From: Lachnospiraceae bacterium A4
GTDB lineage: Bacteria > Bacillota > Clostridia > Lachnospirales > Lachnospiraceae
Length of the DNA stretch: 64,000 bases
Assembly: GCA_000403215.2 (NCBI GenBank)
Contig: KE159549.1
Coordinates: forward strand, 289,476 to 353,475
Direction of reading: 5' to 3'
Part shown: one piece after another, positions 53,463 to 63,649 of the stretch
Layout: every line of letters begins with the position of its first letter
Position numbering within the stretch: the stretch's first letter is position 1
Program-made: the position numbers and the translations under genes
The notes under the pieces: model-generated
Seen by the model: the letters and a program-made list of their open reading frames with translations, nothing else
Database searches by the model: none
What the model was told of the DNA's origin: nothing

Positions 53463-55196
53463 ATGAGAAAAAGGAAAATTGGTGCGGTACTGCTGGCAGT
53501 GACAATGCTGGCAGGTATCCTTGGCGGTTGTGGAAATAACAGCACAAATTCGCCGGCAAGCGCAGACACAGGAAACACGGTATCAACATCAGGCACATCA
53601 GAGGTATCGGGGGAAGCAGAGAGTACGCCGGTAAACAATGGGGAAGTGATTGAACTGACCTTCTTCCACGCAGATGGCAATCAGGAGGACCCTTGGACAG
53701 ATCCTGTAGCGCAAGCCATCACGGAAAAGACAGGCGTCAAATTAAAGACGACCTATCCGATTGGCGGCAATGACCAGAGCGAGGCAGTCGCCCTGATGAT
53801 CGCAGAGCAGAAGTATCCTGATTTGATCTTTGCAAAAGGCTCAGCAAACAATTTGATTGAGGCAGATGCACTGATTGATATGTCAGAGTTGATTGAGCAG
53901 TATGGTCCAAACATCAAAAAACTCTATGGCGATGAATTTGACAAGTTAAAGCAGTCCGCAGAGGACCCGTCGATTTACCAGCTCTCAGCTTATGCAGTGG
54001 GCGGGGAGAAATTCAAAGACTGCGGCGCTGCGCAGCTTCAGTGGGACGTAGTCAAAGCAAATGATTACAAGCTTCCTGAGACACTTGATGAATTTGAGAC
54101 CATGATTAAGTCGTATCTGGCGGACAGCCCAAAGACAGAGGACGGTCTTGACAGAATCGGCATCACCTTGTCAACAGCCGACTGGCACTGGCTGATTACG
54201 CTGGGAAATCCCGCAGGCGCCATCGCAGACGGTGCGCCGGACAATGGGCAGTGGATTGTAGATGAGAACAACCAAGCCATGTACAAATTCCGCTCAGAGA
54301 AAGAAAGAGAATACTTCCGCTGGCTCTGCCGCATGTATAACGAAGGAATCCTTGACCCTGAGTTTGCGACGCAGACCCATGAGGATTATATTGCAAAGAT
54401 TGCTTCCGGGCGCGTTGTAGCCCTGTTTGATAAAGACTGGGATTATCAGGACGGAGAAAAGGTACTCAAGGCAGACGGAAAACTTGGCGCTACATACTGC
54501 GGACTGCCGCTTACAATGGATAAGGCGACGAAGAGCCCGGTTCTGATGTATCAGGGACTCACAACCGGCACAGGGATTGCCATCTCCTCTAGCTGTGCAG
54601 ATCCTGTAAAGGCAATCCAGTTTATAGATTTCCTCTGCTCTGATGAGGGACAGGTTTTGACCCACTGGGGAGTCGAAGATGTAAACTATTTTATTGATGA
54701 GAGCGGGCACCGTTTCCGTACAGATGAAGAGATTGAAGCTTCCCAGAATGACAAAGACTATCAAAAGAATACAGGTGTAGGCTTCCATAACTATCCATTC
54801 CCGACATATGGTGATGGAATCAAGGACCCGACAGGAAGCACGTATACGACAACAAGCGAATCTTCGGTAATTGGGGAGTACAACGAGGAAGAACGGGCAG
54901 CAGTGGAAAAATGGGGCGTGGAACTTCTGGTCGATGTGTTCCCACAGGCAAGCGAGTTTGAGGTGCCTCCATATCCGCCTCTTTGGGCACTTGCAAAACC
55001 GACAGAGTTCGATGAGATCGGAAACCAGCTTGATGAGGTGGCATGGTCGAAGCTGATTGAGTGTGTGATCGGAAGCGAGGCAGATTTTGATGACAGCTAT
55101 GATGCAATGCTCGCTGAGCTTGAAGCGACTGGCATGTATGAAGCAGAGGCAATGTTAAATGAAATCATCGCAGAGAAAGTTGCCCTGACACAATAA
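53463..55196 (+). CDS. Sugar-binding lipoprotein of the ABC transporter
   Basis: 577 residues. Lipobox after a signal peptide: AVTMLAGILGGCGNNS (Cys lipidated). Then a Ser/Thr linker and a large type 1 solute-binding domain with NLGDPAG-like loops (LGNPAGAIADGAPDNGQW, AIQFIDFLCSDEGQVL). It captures an oligosaccharide outside the cell. A bidirectional terminator at 55220-55251 ends the operon. Confidence 0.93.
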   Translation: MRKRKIGAVLLAVTMLAGILGGCGNNSTNSPASADTGNTVSTSGTSEVSGEAESTPVNNGEVIELTFFHADGNQEDPWTDPVAQAITEKTGVKLKTTYPIGGNDQSEAVALMIAEQKYPDLIFAKGSANNLIEADALIDMSELIEQYGPNIKKLYGDEFDKLKQSAEDPSIYQLSAYAVGGEKFKDCGAAQLQWDVVKANDYKLPETLDEFETMIKSYLADSPKTEDGLDRIGITLSTADWHWLITLGNPAGAIADGAPDNGQWIVDENNQAMYKFRSEKEREYFRWLCRMYNEGILDPEFATQTHEDYIAKIASGRVVALFDKDWDYQDGEKVLKADGKLGATYCGLPLTMDKATKSPVLMYQGLTTGTGIAISSSCADPVKAIQFIDFLCSDEGQVLTHWGVEDVNYFIDESGHRFRTDEEIEASQNDKDYQKNTGVGFHNYPFPTYGDGIKDPTGSTYTTTSESSVIGEYNEEERAAVEKWGVELLVDVFPQASEFEVPPYPPLWALAKPTEFDEIGNQLDEVAWSKLIECVIGSEADFDDSYDAMLAELEATGMYEAEAMLNEIIAEKVALTQ

Positions 55197-55219
55197 TTCA
55201 TATGGTAATCGTAATCGTT

Positions 55220-55251
55220 AAAAACGGCGGACGTTGCAGTCTGCCGTTTTT
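55220..55251. terminator. Bidirectional terminator
   Basis: AAAAACGGC (55220-55228) / GCCGTTTTT (55243-55251) with a GAC/GTC inner extension. Serves the transporter operon and the convergent regulator. Confidence 0.85.
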
Positions 55252-55970
55252 GTATGGTTTATTTTATTCCGAATCGTCCAAGGACAGTTTTCTGCGGTAT
55301 TCCGCAGGGCTGATGCCAACATATTTCTTGAACTTTTTGTGAAAATAGTCCACATTTTTGTAGCCGACCTGTTCTGAGACTTCATAGACTTTGATATTCT
55401 GGCGTTCGAGCAGTTTCTTTGAATGTTCAATGCGTCTGTGGTCTACATAGGAGTTAAAGTTTTCTCCGATTGCTTTTGTGAAAAGTTTGCCAAGGTAGGC
55501 GCTATTGTAGCCAAAAAGCGGGGCAATCGTCTCCAGCTTAATATTTTTGTTGTAATTGTTATCAATATAATAAAGAATGTCCTCTAGTATAGAATCCCTT
55601 GTGGAATGGTCATTGCTGTCCATGACAGACTTGACCTGCCCAGAAATATACAGGATAATCTCATACAGGTAGTTACAACTACTAATATAGTCAATGATCG
55701 CGGAGTTTGTGGGAAACGATATGCGCGAGCTGTTATAAATTTTATTGATATTTTCTTTTAACTGCAAGAACAAATCCGTGAGAAAAAGCTTGACCGAAGC
55801 GATATCATTATCAACATTGTACAGATATTCTTCCAGTGAATAAAGCGTGGAAGCGACCTGTTTGCGGTTGTTTGCCTGCAAATAATTTGTCAGGTCACTA
55901 CAGTACTTAATGAGCTCGAGATCACTGACTGTATTGTTGTGTGCAAACATGACGGGAAGTTCATGATAGC

Positions 55971-56054
55971 CTAGTACAGCATTGCGCAAATAACAATGAA
56001 TACAGCAGCTGCTATTTGCACCAGTCCTGCATTGTCGTCAGTCAACAATGCCAT
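55971..56054 (-). CDS. 27-residue hydrophobic peptide carried by the miniature element
   Basis: ATG at 56054-56052 preceded by AAGGAGG with 7 bases spacing. Product MALLTDDNAGLVQIAAAVFI then VICAMLY; the TAG stop is formed by the end of the terminal repeat plus the TA target. Acidic head and one membrane-like helix. It uses almost the whole left half of the element, including the terminal repeat itself. Expression is unproven. Confidence 0.4.
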   Translation of the reverse strand: MALLTDDNAGLVQIAAAVFIVICAMLY

Positions 56055-56133
56055 CGCATTGCCTCCTTCCTCCGCCTTGTCCTGTCACAAATATCAGGCA
56101 CTGTTTTTCACTGTTATTTAGGCAATGCTGTAC
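55974..56133. mobile_element. 160-bp miniature element (MITE) with IS630-type ends
   Basis: It begins GTACAGCATTGCGCAAATAA and ends TTATTTAGGCAATGCTGTAC: inverted terminal repeats that agree over about 30 bases with few changes. TA lies on both sides (55972-55973, 56134-56135). The ends match those of the neighbouring insertion sequence, so its transposase could mobilise it. Confidence 0.8.
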
Positions 56134-56135
56134 TA

Positions 56136-57504
56136 GTACAGCGTTGCTTAAATAATAATGAATAATTATTGCTTTTTTATTGTAGTTGGTGCATAATAAT
56201 TTTATCACTGAAGAATGGATGTGTTATTATGCGAAGGAAAACAATTGATACGATCCCGGTTTTGTCAGATGCCATGAAAAGCATATTATCTGCTTTTTCA
56301 AAAAGCCGCTCCCTTCCGTCAGGGCTAGTCAAAAGAGCCAGCATTGTCCTGCTTGCGTCACAGGGGGAACTCAACCAGAATATTGCATCACAAGTTGGGC
56401 TTCATTATAATAATGTTTCCACCTGGCGCAGCCGGTTCCTCGCGGCCCTCCCAGCCTTGCGGAAGGTTGAGACGGATGCTCCGGAAAAGCTCGAAGATGA
56501 AATACGGACAGTCCTGACCGATAAAAAGCGCCCTGGCGCCCCATCTGTTTTTACGCCGGACCAGATCATGCGGATTATCAACCTTGCCTGCAGCAACCCA
56601 GATGATTTCGGGTACGAAGTAAGTCAGTGGAGCCTTCCGCTGTTAGTGGCAGAAATTAAAAAACAGGGGATCGCTGAACAGATTTCTGTGAAATCTGTCA
56701 GCCGTTTTTTAAAAATGAGGTAGATTTACATCCCCACAAAATCCGTTACTGGCTTCATTCTTCGGAAAAGACGGAATCCCCGGAATCTTTTGCACAGAAA
56801 GTAAACGAAATCTGCGGCCTGTACCAGAGCGCCCAGGAACAAAGCCAGAAGGGTGCATACGTTGTTTCCACGGATGAAATGACTGGGATACAGGCGCTGG
56901 AACATAAATATCCTGACAAGCTCCCATTACCTGGCCAGTGTGCCAAAATGGAGTTTGAATATATCCGTCATGGAACGACCAGCCTCATCGGGTTCTTTGA
57001 TGTCGCAACGGGCCGTATGGAAATGCCGTATTTAAACTCCACACGCACAGAAGAGGATTTTGTGGAAGCCGTAAAAGCATTGGCAGGGACAGACCCGCAA
57101 GCTCCATGGACATTTATATGCGACGGCCTGAATACCCATAAGTCGGAAGCCCTTGTCCGCTTTGTGGCAGAAGCCTGTGGCCTTAGTGAGGAACTGGGTA
57201 AAAAAGGGAAAACAGGGATCCTTAAAAGTATGGAAAGCCGGGCGGATTTCCTGCATGATCCTTCCCACCGGATCCGCTTTGTCTATACTCCGAAACACAG
57301 TTCCTGGATGAACCAGATTGAGATATGGTTTGGCATCATCAACCGGAAACTGCTGAAGCGGAAAAGCTACCTGTCAACAGAAGAACTGGAAGCAAGCATC
57401 CTGCGCTTTATTGAACAATACAATCTTACAGCGCACCCATTTAAGTGGACATATGCCGGGATACCATTAGCGATTTAATCACTAATATTTAAGCAATGCT
57501 GTAC
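56136..57504 (+). mobile_element. IS630-family insertion sequence, 1369 bp
   Basis: Ends GTACAGCGTTGCTTAAATAA on the left and, inverted, GTACAGCATTGCTTAAATAT on the right, flanked by TA (56134-56135, 57505-57506), the target preferred by IS630/Tc1 relatives. It carries one transposase in two frames. Confidence 0.9.
56229..57478 (+). CDS. IS630-family transposase, two frames joined by a -1 shift
   Basis: Frame 1 runs from ATG 56229 to the stop at 56721-56723 and holds the helix-turn-helix part (GLVKRASIVLLASQGELNQN, VGLHYNNVSTWRSRFLAAL). At 56707-56716 the bases GTTTTTTAAA contain T-TTA-AAA, a canonical slippery heptamer in the right phase; slipping back one base gives NEVDLHPHKIRYWLHSSEKT and then the DDE domain: VVSTDEMTGIQALEH, FICDGLNTHKSEALVRF, and HSSWMNQIEIWFGIINRKLL. 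All three acidic residues are present. So the enzyme is probably active through programmed frameshifting, though a simple mutation is the alternative. Confidence 0.82.
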
Positions 57505-58619
57505 TAGTGTATGCTGTCCCTGTATGCAGAAAAAACGCCGTCTGGTCAGTGCAGCCGCTTCCTCATAAGAAAGATAGATCTCATCAGGGTTTTTGACAGA
57601 ATGTCCATATGCAAGAAACAGCGAGTCCAAAGGACTGCCTTTTTGAAGGTCCGCCTTCTCATAGTGATTGAGAAAGTCCTCAAACCGCCTGAGCGCAAAG
57701 GAGCCTTTTAATAAAATTATCTCCTTGCCATCTTCTGAAAAATGTTCAAAGGAATGATGGTTGTTGTTTGTGACGTTTAAAAGCTCTGTAAAGTGATAGT
57801 TTTTATATGCGGGCATGGGGCCGAACTGTTCACAAATTACGACTTGATAAATCTCGGCCAGAAGTCCCATGCTCTGAAAATCAGCAGAGGACAGACCCGT
57901 GCTGCCGTCTGTTTTCCACGTGCCGGTAATGAGTTCATGGAGGATAACATCTTTGGCTTTCTCGCGGTAGAGTGCGATGTTGTCCGAGGTCTGGCGCTCT
58001 TGTTCGATGGCTTTTTTAATGGAAAGGATCGCCTCAAGTAATTCATCTTCGTCAATCGGTTTGGTCAGATAATACTCTACACCATAGCGTATGGCCGCCT
58101 GCGCATAGGAAAAATCTGAGTATCCGCTCAATATGATAAATCTGCCCGTATAGCCCTGTTCACGTGCGATTCTGACAATATCAATGCCAGTAAGTTTTGG
58201 CATTCGTATATCCAAAAGAACAAGACTTGGCTTTTTTTGGAGGATACCTGAGAGCGCCTCCTCGCCGTTTGCCGCTTCGCCGCACAGCGCAAATCCAAGT
58301 GTTTCCCATTCTAGGATACACTTTAAGCCGTCACGTATATTTTTTTCATCATCTGCTATAAACAATGTTTCCATCTGGAGGCCTCCTAATATTCTAATCC
58401 TGTGTTCTAACTTCATACTTCTATTTACACATATTATACATGACATGAATGGTTTAAACAATCCTTGCAATGTCAAATAAGTACCATGAAAAAACTGTAA
58501 TAAACTCATTTTCTTTTGCACGGAATATGATATGATCAATATATCTGTATAATGTGGGGAATTTTTCAGGTTGTGAATACATTGGCTGAATGTACGATTT
58601 TGCGGAAGGGAAACAGGGA

Positions 58620-60347
58620 ATGAAGAGTAGGAGATTTCACAGGCAGGCATCATTTGTGTTGATATTGCTCTGCTGCATATACCTGACTGGCTGTTCTGGG
58701 AGGAAGAAAGCGGAGGAGGTCTGCCCATACAAAGAGTTTATCGTGGTTGATGTACTGGATTTGTTTGCAAACTACCAAGGGGTGCAGTCGGGCTGGTTTG
58801 GCGAGATAGTCAAGAAGAAGTTCAATATGCAGCTTAACATTATAACTCCTAACGTTTCTGGCGGCGGAGACCGGCTTTTTGAGGTGCGGTCAGCGGCTGG
58901 AAACCTTGGTGATTTGATTGTGTGTGACGGCTCAAATGGCGAGCTGGAAAATATGGTGGCCTCCGGGCTTCTCTATAATATGGAGAAGGAACTGCGCGGG
59001 AAGGAAATCTTTAAGTACAAGGAGGCAATAGAAAATCTGAATGACAAGATACCGCAGGGAGGCATCTATGCAATTCCATCGCAGGTATCCGCCAATGCGC
59101 CAGATGTGCCAAGCGAAGGAAATGAGCCGATTTATGGCCCTTATATCCGCTGGGATTTGTATAAGGAGCTGGGATATCCGACGCTGGAGACGATGGAAGA
59201 TTTACTGCCCTTGCTGAAAGAAATGCAGGAGTTATATCCAATTGCGGAAAATGGTGAAAAGGTATATGGATTTTCTATGTTTCGGGACTGGGACGATAAC
59301 ATGATGAATGCCGTGAAACAGCCCTGTTGTATGTATGGTTATGATGAGTATGGTGTAGTGCTTGCCAAGGCAGACGGTTCAGACTACCAGAGTATTATTG
59401 ATGATACTTCATTATATATTCGAATGCTCAATTTTTATTTCAAGGCGAACCAAATGGGGCTTCTCGACCCGGAATCAATGAATCAAAATTATGACAGGTG
59501 CTTTGAGAAGTACAGGCAGGGGCAGGTATTATTTTCCCCGTGGCCTTGGATGTGCCAGCCAGCGTACAACTCTGGTGTGAACATGGAACAGGGAAAGGGC
59601 TTTATGATGGTGCCAGTCGGGGACATGCAGATTTATTCTTATGGCTGTTCTCCCTATGGAAATCAGGACAGTATTATTGCCGTGGGGTCACAGGCAAAAG
59701 ATCCTGAAAGACTGGTTGACTTTATCAACTGGCTTTATTCAGATGAGGGGATTTTGACTAGCGGCGCGACCCATTCGGGAGCGGCAGGGCCAGAAGGGCT
59801 TACGTGGGAGATGCGTGAGGACGGTCCGCATCTGACGGATTTTGGCAAGGAAGTGCTGCTCTATAATAACGAGGCAGAGGTGCCGCAGGAATATGGCGGC
59901 GGAACGTGGGAATCAGGTATTTCGGCATTGAATTATAAGGCGGTTGCCCAATGTGAAAAGAGTGCAGACGGATATTACTATTATTATGATTTGTGGGACA
60001 GCGTAAAGGAGCTGAACAAGTCTGCACTGACTACAGACTGGTGCGGGCAGATGGGGGCAGATACGACGATGGAGTATTTGCAGAAAAATGACATGCTGTT
60101 GGTGGCATCGGGGATACTGTATACTGCGGAAGTGGAAAATATGGAGCAAGTGACCATACGCAGCCAGTGTAAACGGGTAATTCAGGAATATTCATGGAAA
60201 ATGATCTTTGCGGCAGACCGTGAAACTTTTGAGCGTCTGTTAGATGAGATGCAGGCATCTGTCATTAGTTATGGATACAATAAACTGCTTGAATATGATA
60301 TGAAACACGCAAAAGGGGCAAGGGATTGTACAGATAGCATACTATAA
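58620..60347 (+). CDS. Second solute-binding lipoprotein
   Basis: 575 residues from the ATG at 58620 (AGGGAAACAGGGA upstream). Signal peptide with lipobox LTGCSGRKK. Solute-binding fold: YKEFIVVDVLDLFANYQGVQ, LGDLIVCDGSNGELENMV, FINWLYSDEGIL. It lies divergent from the split regulator and 31 bases before the GH2 gene, without its own permeases, so it probably shares the LplB/LplC pair at 51583-53412. Confidence 0.88.
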   Translation: MKSRRFHRQASFVLILLCCIYLTGCSGRKKAEEVCPYKEFIVVDVLDLFANYQGVQSGWFGEIVKKKFNMQLNIITPNVSGGGDRLFEVRSAAGNLGDLIVCDGSNGELENMVASGLLYNMEKELRGKEIFKYKEAIENLNDKIPQGGIYAIPSQVSANAPDVPSEGNEPIYGPYIRWDLYKELGYPTLETMEDLLPLLKEMQELYPIAENGEKVYGFSMFRDWDDNMMNAVKQPCCMYGYDEYGVVLAKADGSDYQSIIDDTSLYIRMLNFYFKANQMGLLDPESMNQNYDRCFEKYRQGQVLFSPWPWMCQPAYNSGVNMEQGKGFMMVPVGDMQIYSYGCSPYGNQDSIIAVGSQAKDPERLVDFINWLYSDEGILTSGATHSGAAGPEGLTWEMREDGPHLTDFGKEVLLYNNEAEVPQEYGGGTWESGISALNYKAVAQCEKSADGYYYYYDLWDSVKELNKSALTTDWCGQMGADTTMEYLQKNDMLLVASGILYTAEVENMEQVTIRSQCKRVIQEYSWKMIFAADRETFERLLDEMQASVISYGYNKLLEYDMKHAKGARDCTDSIL

Positions 60348-60378
60348 AATACAGGTAAATCACAGAAAGGAAACAACA

Positions 60379-63300
60379 ATGAAATACGATTTATCAGGAA
60401 CTTGGCAGTTTACGCTGGACGGGGAAAAGGCTGGACTAGAGAAGGAATATTTTTTGCGGACTGCATTTGCGGACACGATTGAACTTCCCACGACGACTGC
60501 CGAGGCAAAAAAGGGCAGAAAGAGCACAGAGCGCCAGACAGGGTATTTGACGGAACCCTATCACTTTGAGGGCTATGCATGGTTTTTAAGAGAGCTTGTA
60601 ATTCCGGCGGAGAAGCAAACGGAGAAAATCAGATTCTTTTTTACGATGGAGAGAACAAGAAAATCAAGTGTGTGGGTGGACGGAGGTTTCATTGGGAGTT
60701 TCGACAGTTTTTATGTGGCACACCGGTATGAGCTGACAGATAAGCTTACGCCGGGGCGTCATACGCTTGTTGTGATGATTGACAATACGGAATATGTGTC
60801 AAACGGCGGCCATATGACTTCGCCGGATACGCAGACAAACTGGAACGGTATCTTAGGGGAGATTTTGCTGGAATCCGTTGAGGAGGCTGCGATTGAAACG
60901 ATGTGGATTTATCCAGACCGAAAAGATAAAAAGGCAGTCATCAACATGCAGCTCTCGTCGAAGGGCGGATTATCCGCAGTTCAGGCAGAAGTGTGCTGCA
61001 AGCTGACGAAGCTTTCTATGAAGGCGGGCAGAGATTTTGAGCATTATGAACCGTTGTATACGCAGACGGCAGAGACACGGCGCGAGTGGATTGCTAAAAA
61101 CAAGGGACAGGACGCACCGTACACAATCGAGACGCTGGCGGTTCTTGACAGCCAAGTGTACAATCTGGCGCAGGATAAAGAACAGGGAAGCATATTTTGT
61201 ATAGAATACCCGCTGGGGGCGGACGCAAGAGCGTGGGACGAGTACAATCCCTATGTGTATGAACTTACGGTCCGCATTCTGTGCGGCGGCAGGGTGCTGT
61301 GTGAGCGGACAAGCCATTTCGGACTGCGTGATTTTACACACCGGGAACGGACGTTATACTGTAATGACAATGAAATTTTCCTAAGAGGGACGCACGACGG
61401 AATGATTTTTCCACTGACGGGGTATGCGCCCATGGACTTGGATTCGTGGCTGCGTGTATATGGGACGAGCAAGGAGTATGGTCTGAACCATTACCGGTAC
61501 CACACTTGCTGTCCGCCTAGGGCGGCTTTTCTGGCGGCGGCTTATCTTGGAATGTATGTGCAGGCTGAGCTGGCCTTCTGGGGGACGATCTATGACAGGG
61601 AGTCCGAACAGTGCGATCAAAAACAGCAGGACTTTTTGTTGGAGGAGGGGATTCGTGCGCTGGACGCCTTTGGCGATCTGCCCTCTTTTTTTGGCATGAG
61701 TATGGGAAATGAGCTGTGGGGCAGCCGGGAGGAAATCAACAGAATGATGGGTGTGCTCAAGACGCATGATCCACGGCATTTGTACACGCAGGGAAGCAAC
61801 AATCATCAGTTTGTGCCGTCCGTGCTGCCAAACGACGATTTTTTCAGCGGGGTACGATTCTCAAAGCGCCGCCTGTTCCGCGGATCCTATGCGATGTGTG
61901 ATGCGCCGCTTGGTTTTGTGCAGACCCAGAAGCCGGGTGCATACTGGAACTATGACGCGGAGATATCGCCTCAGGAGATTCAAAAAGATACTGGCATAAA
62001 AGGCGGGACAATACAGATTCAGTACGGTACTGGCATCAAGGAAGTAGAAATTTCGGACGGCGAGGAAGAAATTATTGCGCATGTTCCGGTTATTTCACAT
62101 GAGATTGGACAGTATGAGTTTACGCCGGACTTTCGTGAGCTTGCGCAATATACGGGGGTTTTGCAGCCTGAGAATTTAAAGCTTTTTCGAGAGCGGCTCG
62201 AGGAGAGAGGACTGCTGCCCTATGCCGCGGAGGCTCTGTATGCTTCGGGAAAACTTGCGGGGGCGTGTTATAAGCTCGAGCTTGAGGCAGCATTTCGAAG
62301 TGCTGAGTTAAGCGGGTTCCAGCTGCTTGACATCAAAGATTTTACGGGTCAGGGAACAGCGCTGGTGGGCATTCTCAATGCATTTCATAAAAATAAAGGA
62401 ATTATCCCGCGGTCAGAGTGGCGCATGTTCTGCTCTGATGCGGTGCTGTTGCCGACACTGGACAGCTTTGTGATGAAGGGCGGCAGTTGTGTGGCGTGTG
62501 AGATAAAACTTCGGTATTACCGCCCTGAGAAATTGTTGAAACCACAGTTAAAAGCTGTCTGGTATTTGAAAAGACAGGCTGGGAGCACAGAGGAAAACAG
62601 AATCGAGAAACAAGTGCAGACGATGGCATGTCAGGAGACTGCGGGGCGGGGGCTTTTCACGCTTGGTACGCTTGCCTTGAACGTGCCAGCGTGCAGGAAT
62701 AATGCGCTGTATGCGCTGCGTTTTGTATTGACAAGTGAAAATGCGGCGGCGGTTGAGAATGAATATGATATTTTTCTCTATGAAGAAAAGACGCTGCGTT
62801 CAGGAGTTATCTTAAATGAAGAGATTAGTTTGAATGAAGCCTTGAATGAAAAAGATTTGAATAAAGAAGATTTGAATAAAAAAGTTTTGAAGCAAAAGAT
62901 TTTTGTCCAAAATGAAAGAGCAGTATGTATTACGAATGATAACGCAGAAGGTTTGAAAGCCTGCAAAAATGGAGAATCAGTACTCTTGTTTGTCAATCCA
63001 GACAGCACCCTGCCAGACAGCACCATTAAAGGAGAATACTGCACAGATTTCTGGTGCTATCCAATGTTCCGCTCGATTTCAGAGGGGGTAGGGAAACCCG
63101 TTCCAACTGGGACGATGGGATTGCTGATTGACAATAAACACCCAGCACTGTCGGAATTTGTGAGTGAGACATACACGACGGCACAGTGGTATCAGATTAT
63201 CATGCATTCCAGACCAATGATATTGGACAAGATGAGGGAGACGAGGAATTTAAAACCTATTGTGCGCATGCTGGATAATTTTGAGCGAAATCATAATCTG

Positions 63301-63471
63301 GGACTGCTCTATGAAGTCAAATATGGCGCTGGGAAAATGCTGGTCTGCCATGCTGATTTGATGACACTGAAAGAAGATTACCCCGAGGCAGACTGCCTGT
63401 ACCGCAGCCTTGTGACGTATGTGTGTTCGAAAAAGTTTTGTGAGACAAGAATCACGGTTGAAGAAGCATAA
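60379..63471 (+). CDS. GH2-family glycosidase (beta-galactosidase/glucuronidase-like)
   Basis: 1030 residues, cytosolic, AGAAAGGAAAC before ATG. Sugar-binding jelly-roll (1-190: YDLSGTWQFTLDGEKAGLEK, TDKLTPGRHTLVVMIDNTEY), immunoglobulin-like domain, then the barrel with MSMGNELWGSREE (acid/base Glu445 in NE) and PVISHEIGQYEFTPDF (nucleophile Glu575). From about 805 a low-complexity insert reads LNEALNEKDLNKEDLNKKVL before a C-terminal region. It should cleave the sugar bound and imported by the neighbouring transporter. Confidence 0.87.
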   Translation: MKYDLSGTWQFTLDGEKAGLEKEYFLRTAFADTIELPTTTAEAKKGRKSTERQTGYLTEPYHFEGYAWFLRELVIPAEKQTEKIRFFFTMERTRKSSVWVDGGFIGSFDSFYVAHRYELTDKLTPGRHTLVVMIDNTEYVSNGGHMTSPDTQTNWNGILGEILLESVEEAAIETMWIYPDRKDKKAVINMQLSSKGGLSAVQAEVCCKLTKLSMKAGRDFEHYEPLYTQTAETRREWIAKNKGQDAPYTIETLAVLDSQVYNLAQDKEQGSIFCIEYPLGADARAWDEYNPYVYELTVRILCGGRVLCERTSHFGLRDFTHRERTLYCNDNEIFLRGTHDGMIFPLTGYAPMDLDSWLRVYGTSKEYGLNHYRYHTCCPPRAAFLAAAYLGMYVQAELAFWGTIYDRESEQCDQKQQDFLLEEGIRALDAFGDLPSFFGMSMGNELWGSREEINRMMGVLKTHDPRHLYTQGSNNHQFVPSVLPNDDFFSGVRFSKRRLFRGSYAMCDAPLGFVQTQKPGAYWNYDAEISPQEIQKDTGIKGGTIQIQYGTGIKEVEISDGEEEIIAHVPVISHEIGQYEFTPDFRELAQYTGVLQPENLKLFRERLEERGLLPYAAEALYASGKLAGACYKLELEAAFRSAELSGFQLLDIKDFTGQGTALVGILNAFHKNKGIIPRSEWRMFCSDAVLLPTLDSFVMKGGSCVACEIKLRYYRPEKLLKPQLKAVWYLKRQAGSTEENRIEKQVQTMACQETAGRGLFTLGTLALNVPACRNNALYALRFVLTSENAAAVENEYDIFLYEEKTLRSGVILNEEISLNEALNEKDLNKEDLNKKVLKQKIFVQNERAVCITNDNAEGLKACKNGESVLLFVNPDSTLPDSTIKGEYCTDFWCYPMFRSISEGVGKPVPTGTMGLLIDNKHPALSEFVSETYTTAQWYQIIMHSRPMILDKMRETRNLKPIVRMLDNFERNHNLGLLYEVKYGAGKMLVCHADLMTLKEDYPEADCLYRSLVTYVCSKKFCETRITVEEA

Positions 63472-63551
63472 GATAAATCACGAGGCTAAAAAACTGCCTC
63501 CGAGGAATGGAAACAAATGCTGCTGTTTGCGCGTTGTCTGCTTGGGGGCTG

Positions 63552-63641
63552 CAAGGCCGGAAAGCCGAAGCGGATAAGAGTGTACCGGCTTTCCGGCTGT
63601 TGCAAACAGGAAACGGCATAGCCTGCAAGCGATGCCGTTTT
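63552..63641. terminator. Two hairpins between the GH2 gene and the nuclease gene
   Basis: GCCGGAAAGCCG / CGGCTTTCCGGC (about 63556-63567 and 63586-63597), then AAACGGCAT (63611-63619) / ATGCCGTTTT (63632-63641). The second has T runs on both strands and should stop both convergent genes. Confidence 0.7.
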
Positions 63642-63649
63642 AGAACATA

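Larger units (their letters stand above)
55264..58374 (-). pseudogene. YesN-type response regulator split by two inserted elements
   Basis: The N-terminal part (58374 down to 57505, AGGAGG upstream) starts METLFIADDEKNIRDGLKCI, has the phospho-acceptor in SLVLLDIRMPKLTGIDIV and KPI, and runs to FFCIQGQHTL. The C-terminal part (55973 down to 55264) resumes GYHELPVMFAHNNTVSD and ends in an AraC-type HTH (YKNVDYFHKKFKKYVGISPA). Between lie a 160-bp and a 1369-bp element. Joining at the TA target gives an unbroken frame of about 530 residues, the normal YesN size. As it stands no full regulator can be made: the receiver part ends a few codons into the insertion sequence, and the DNA-binding part lacks the receiver. 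The operon's control by YesM is therefore probably lost. Confidence 0.88.
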
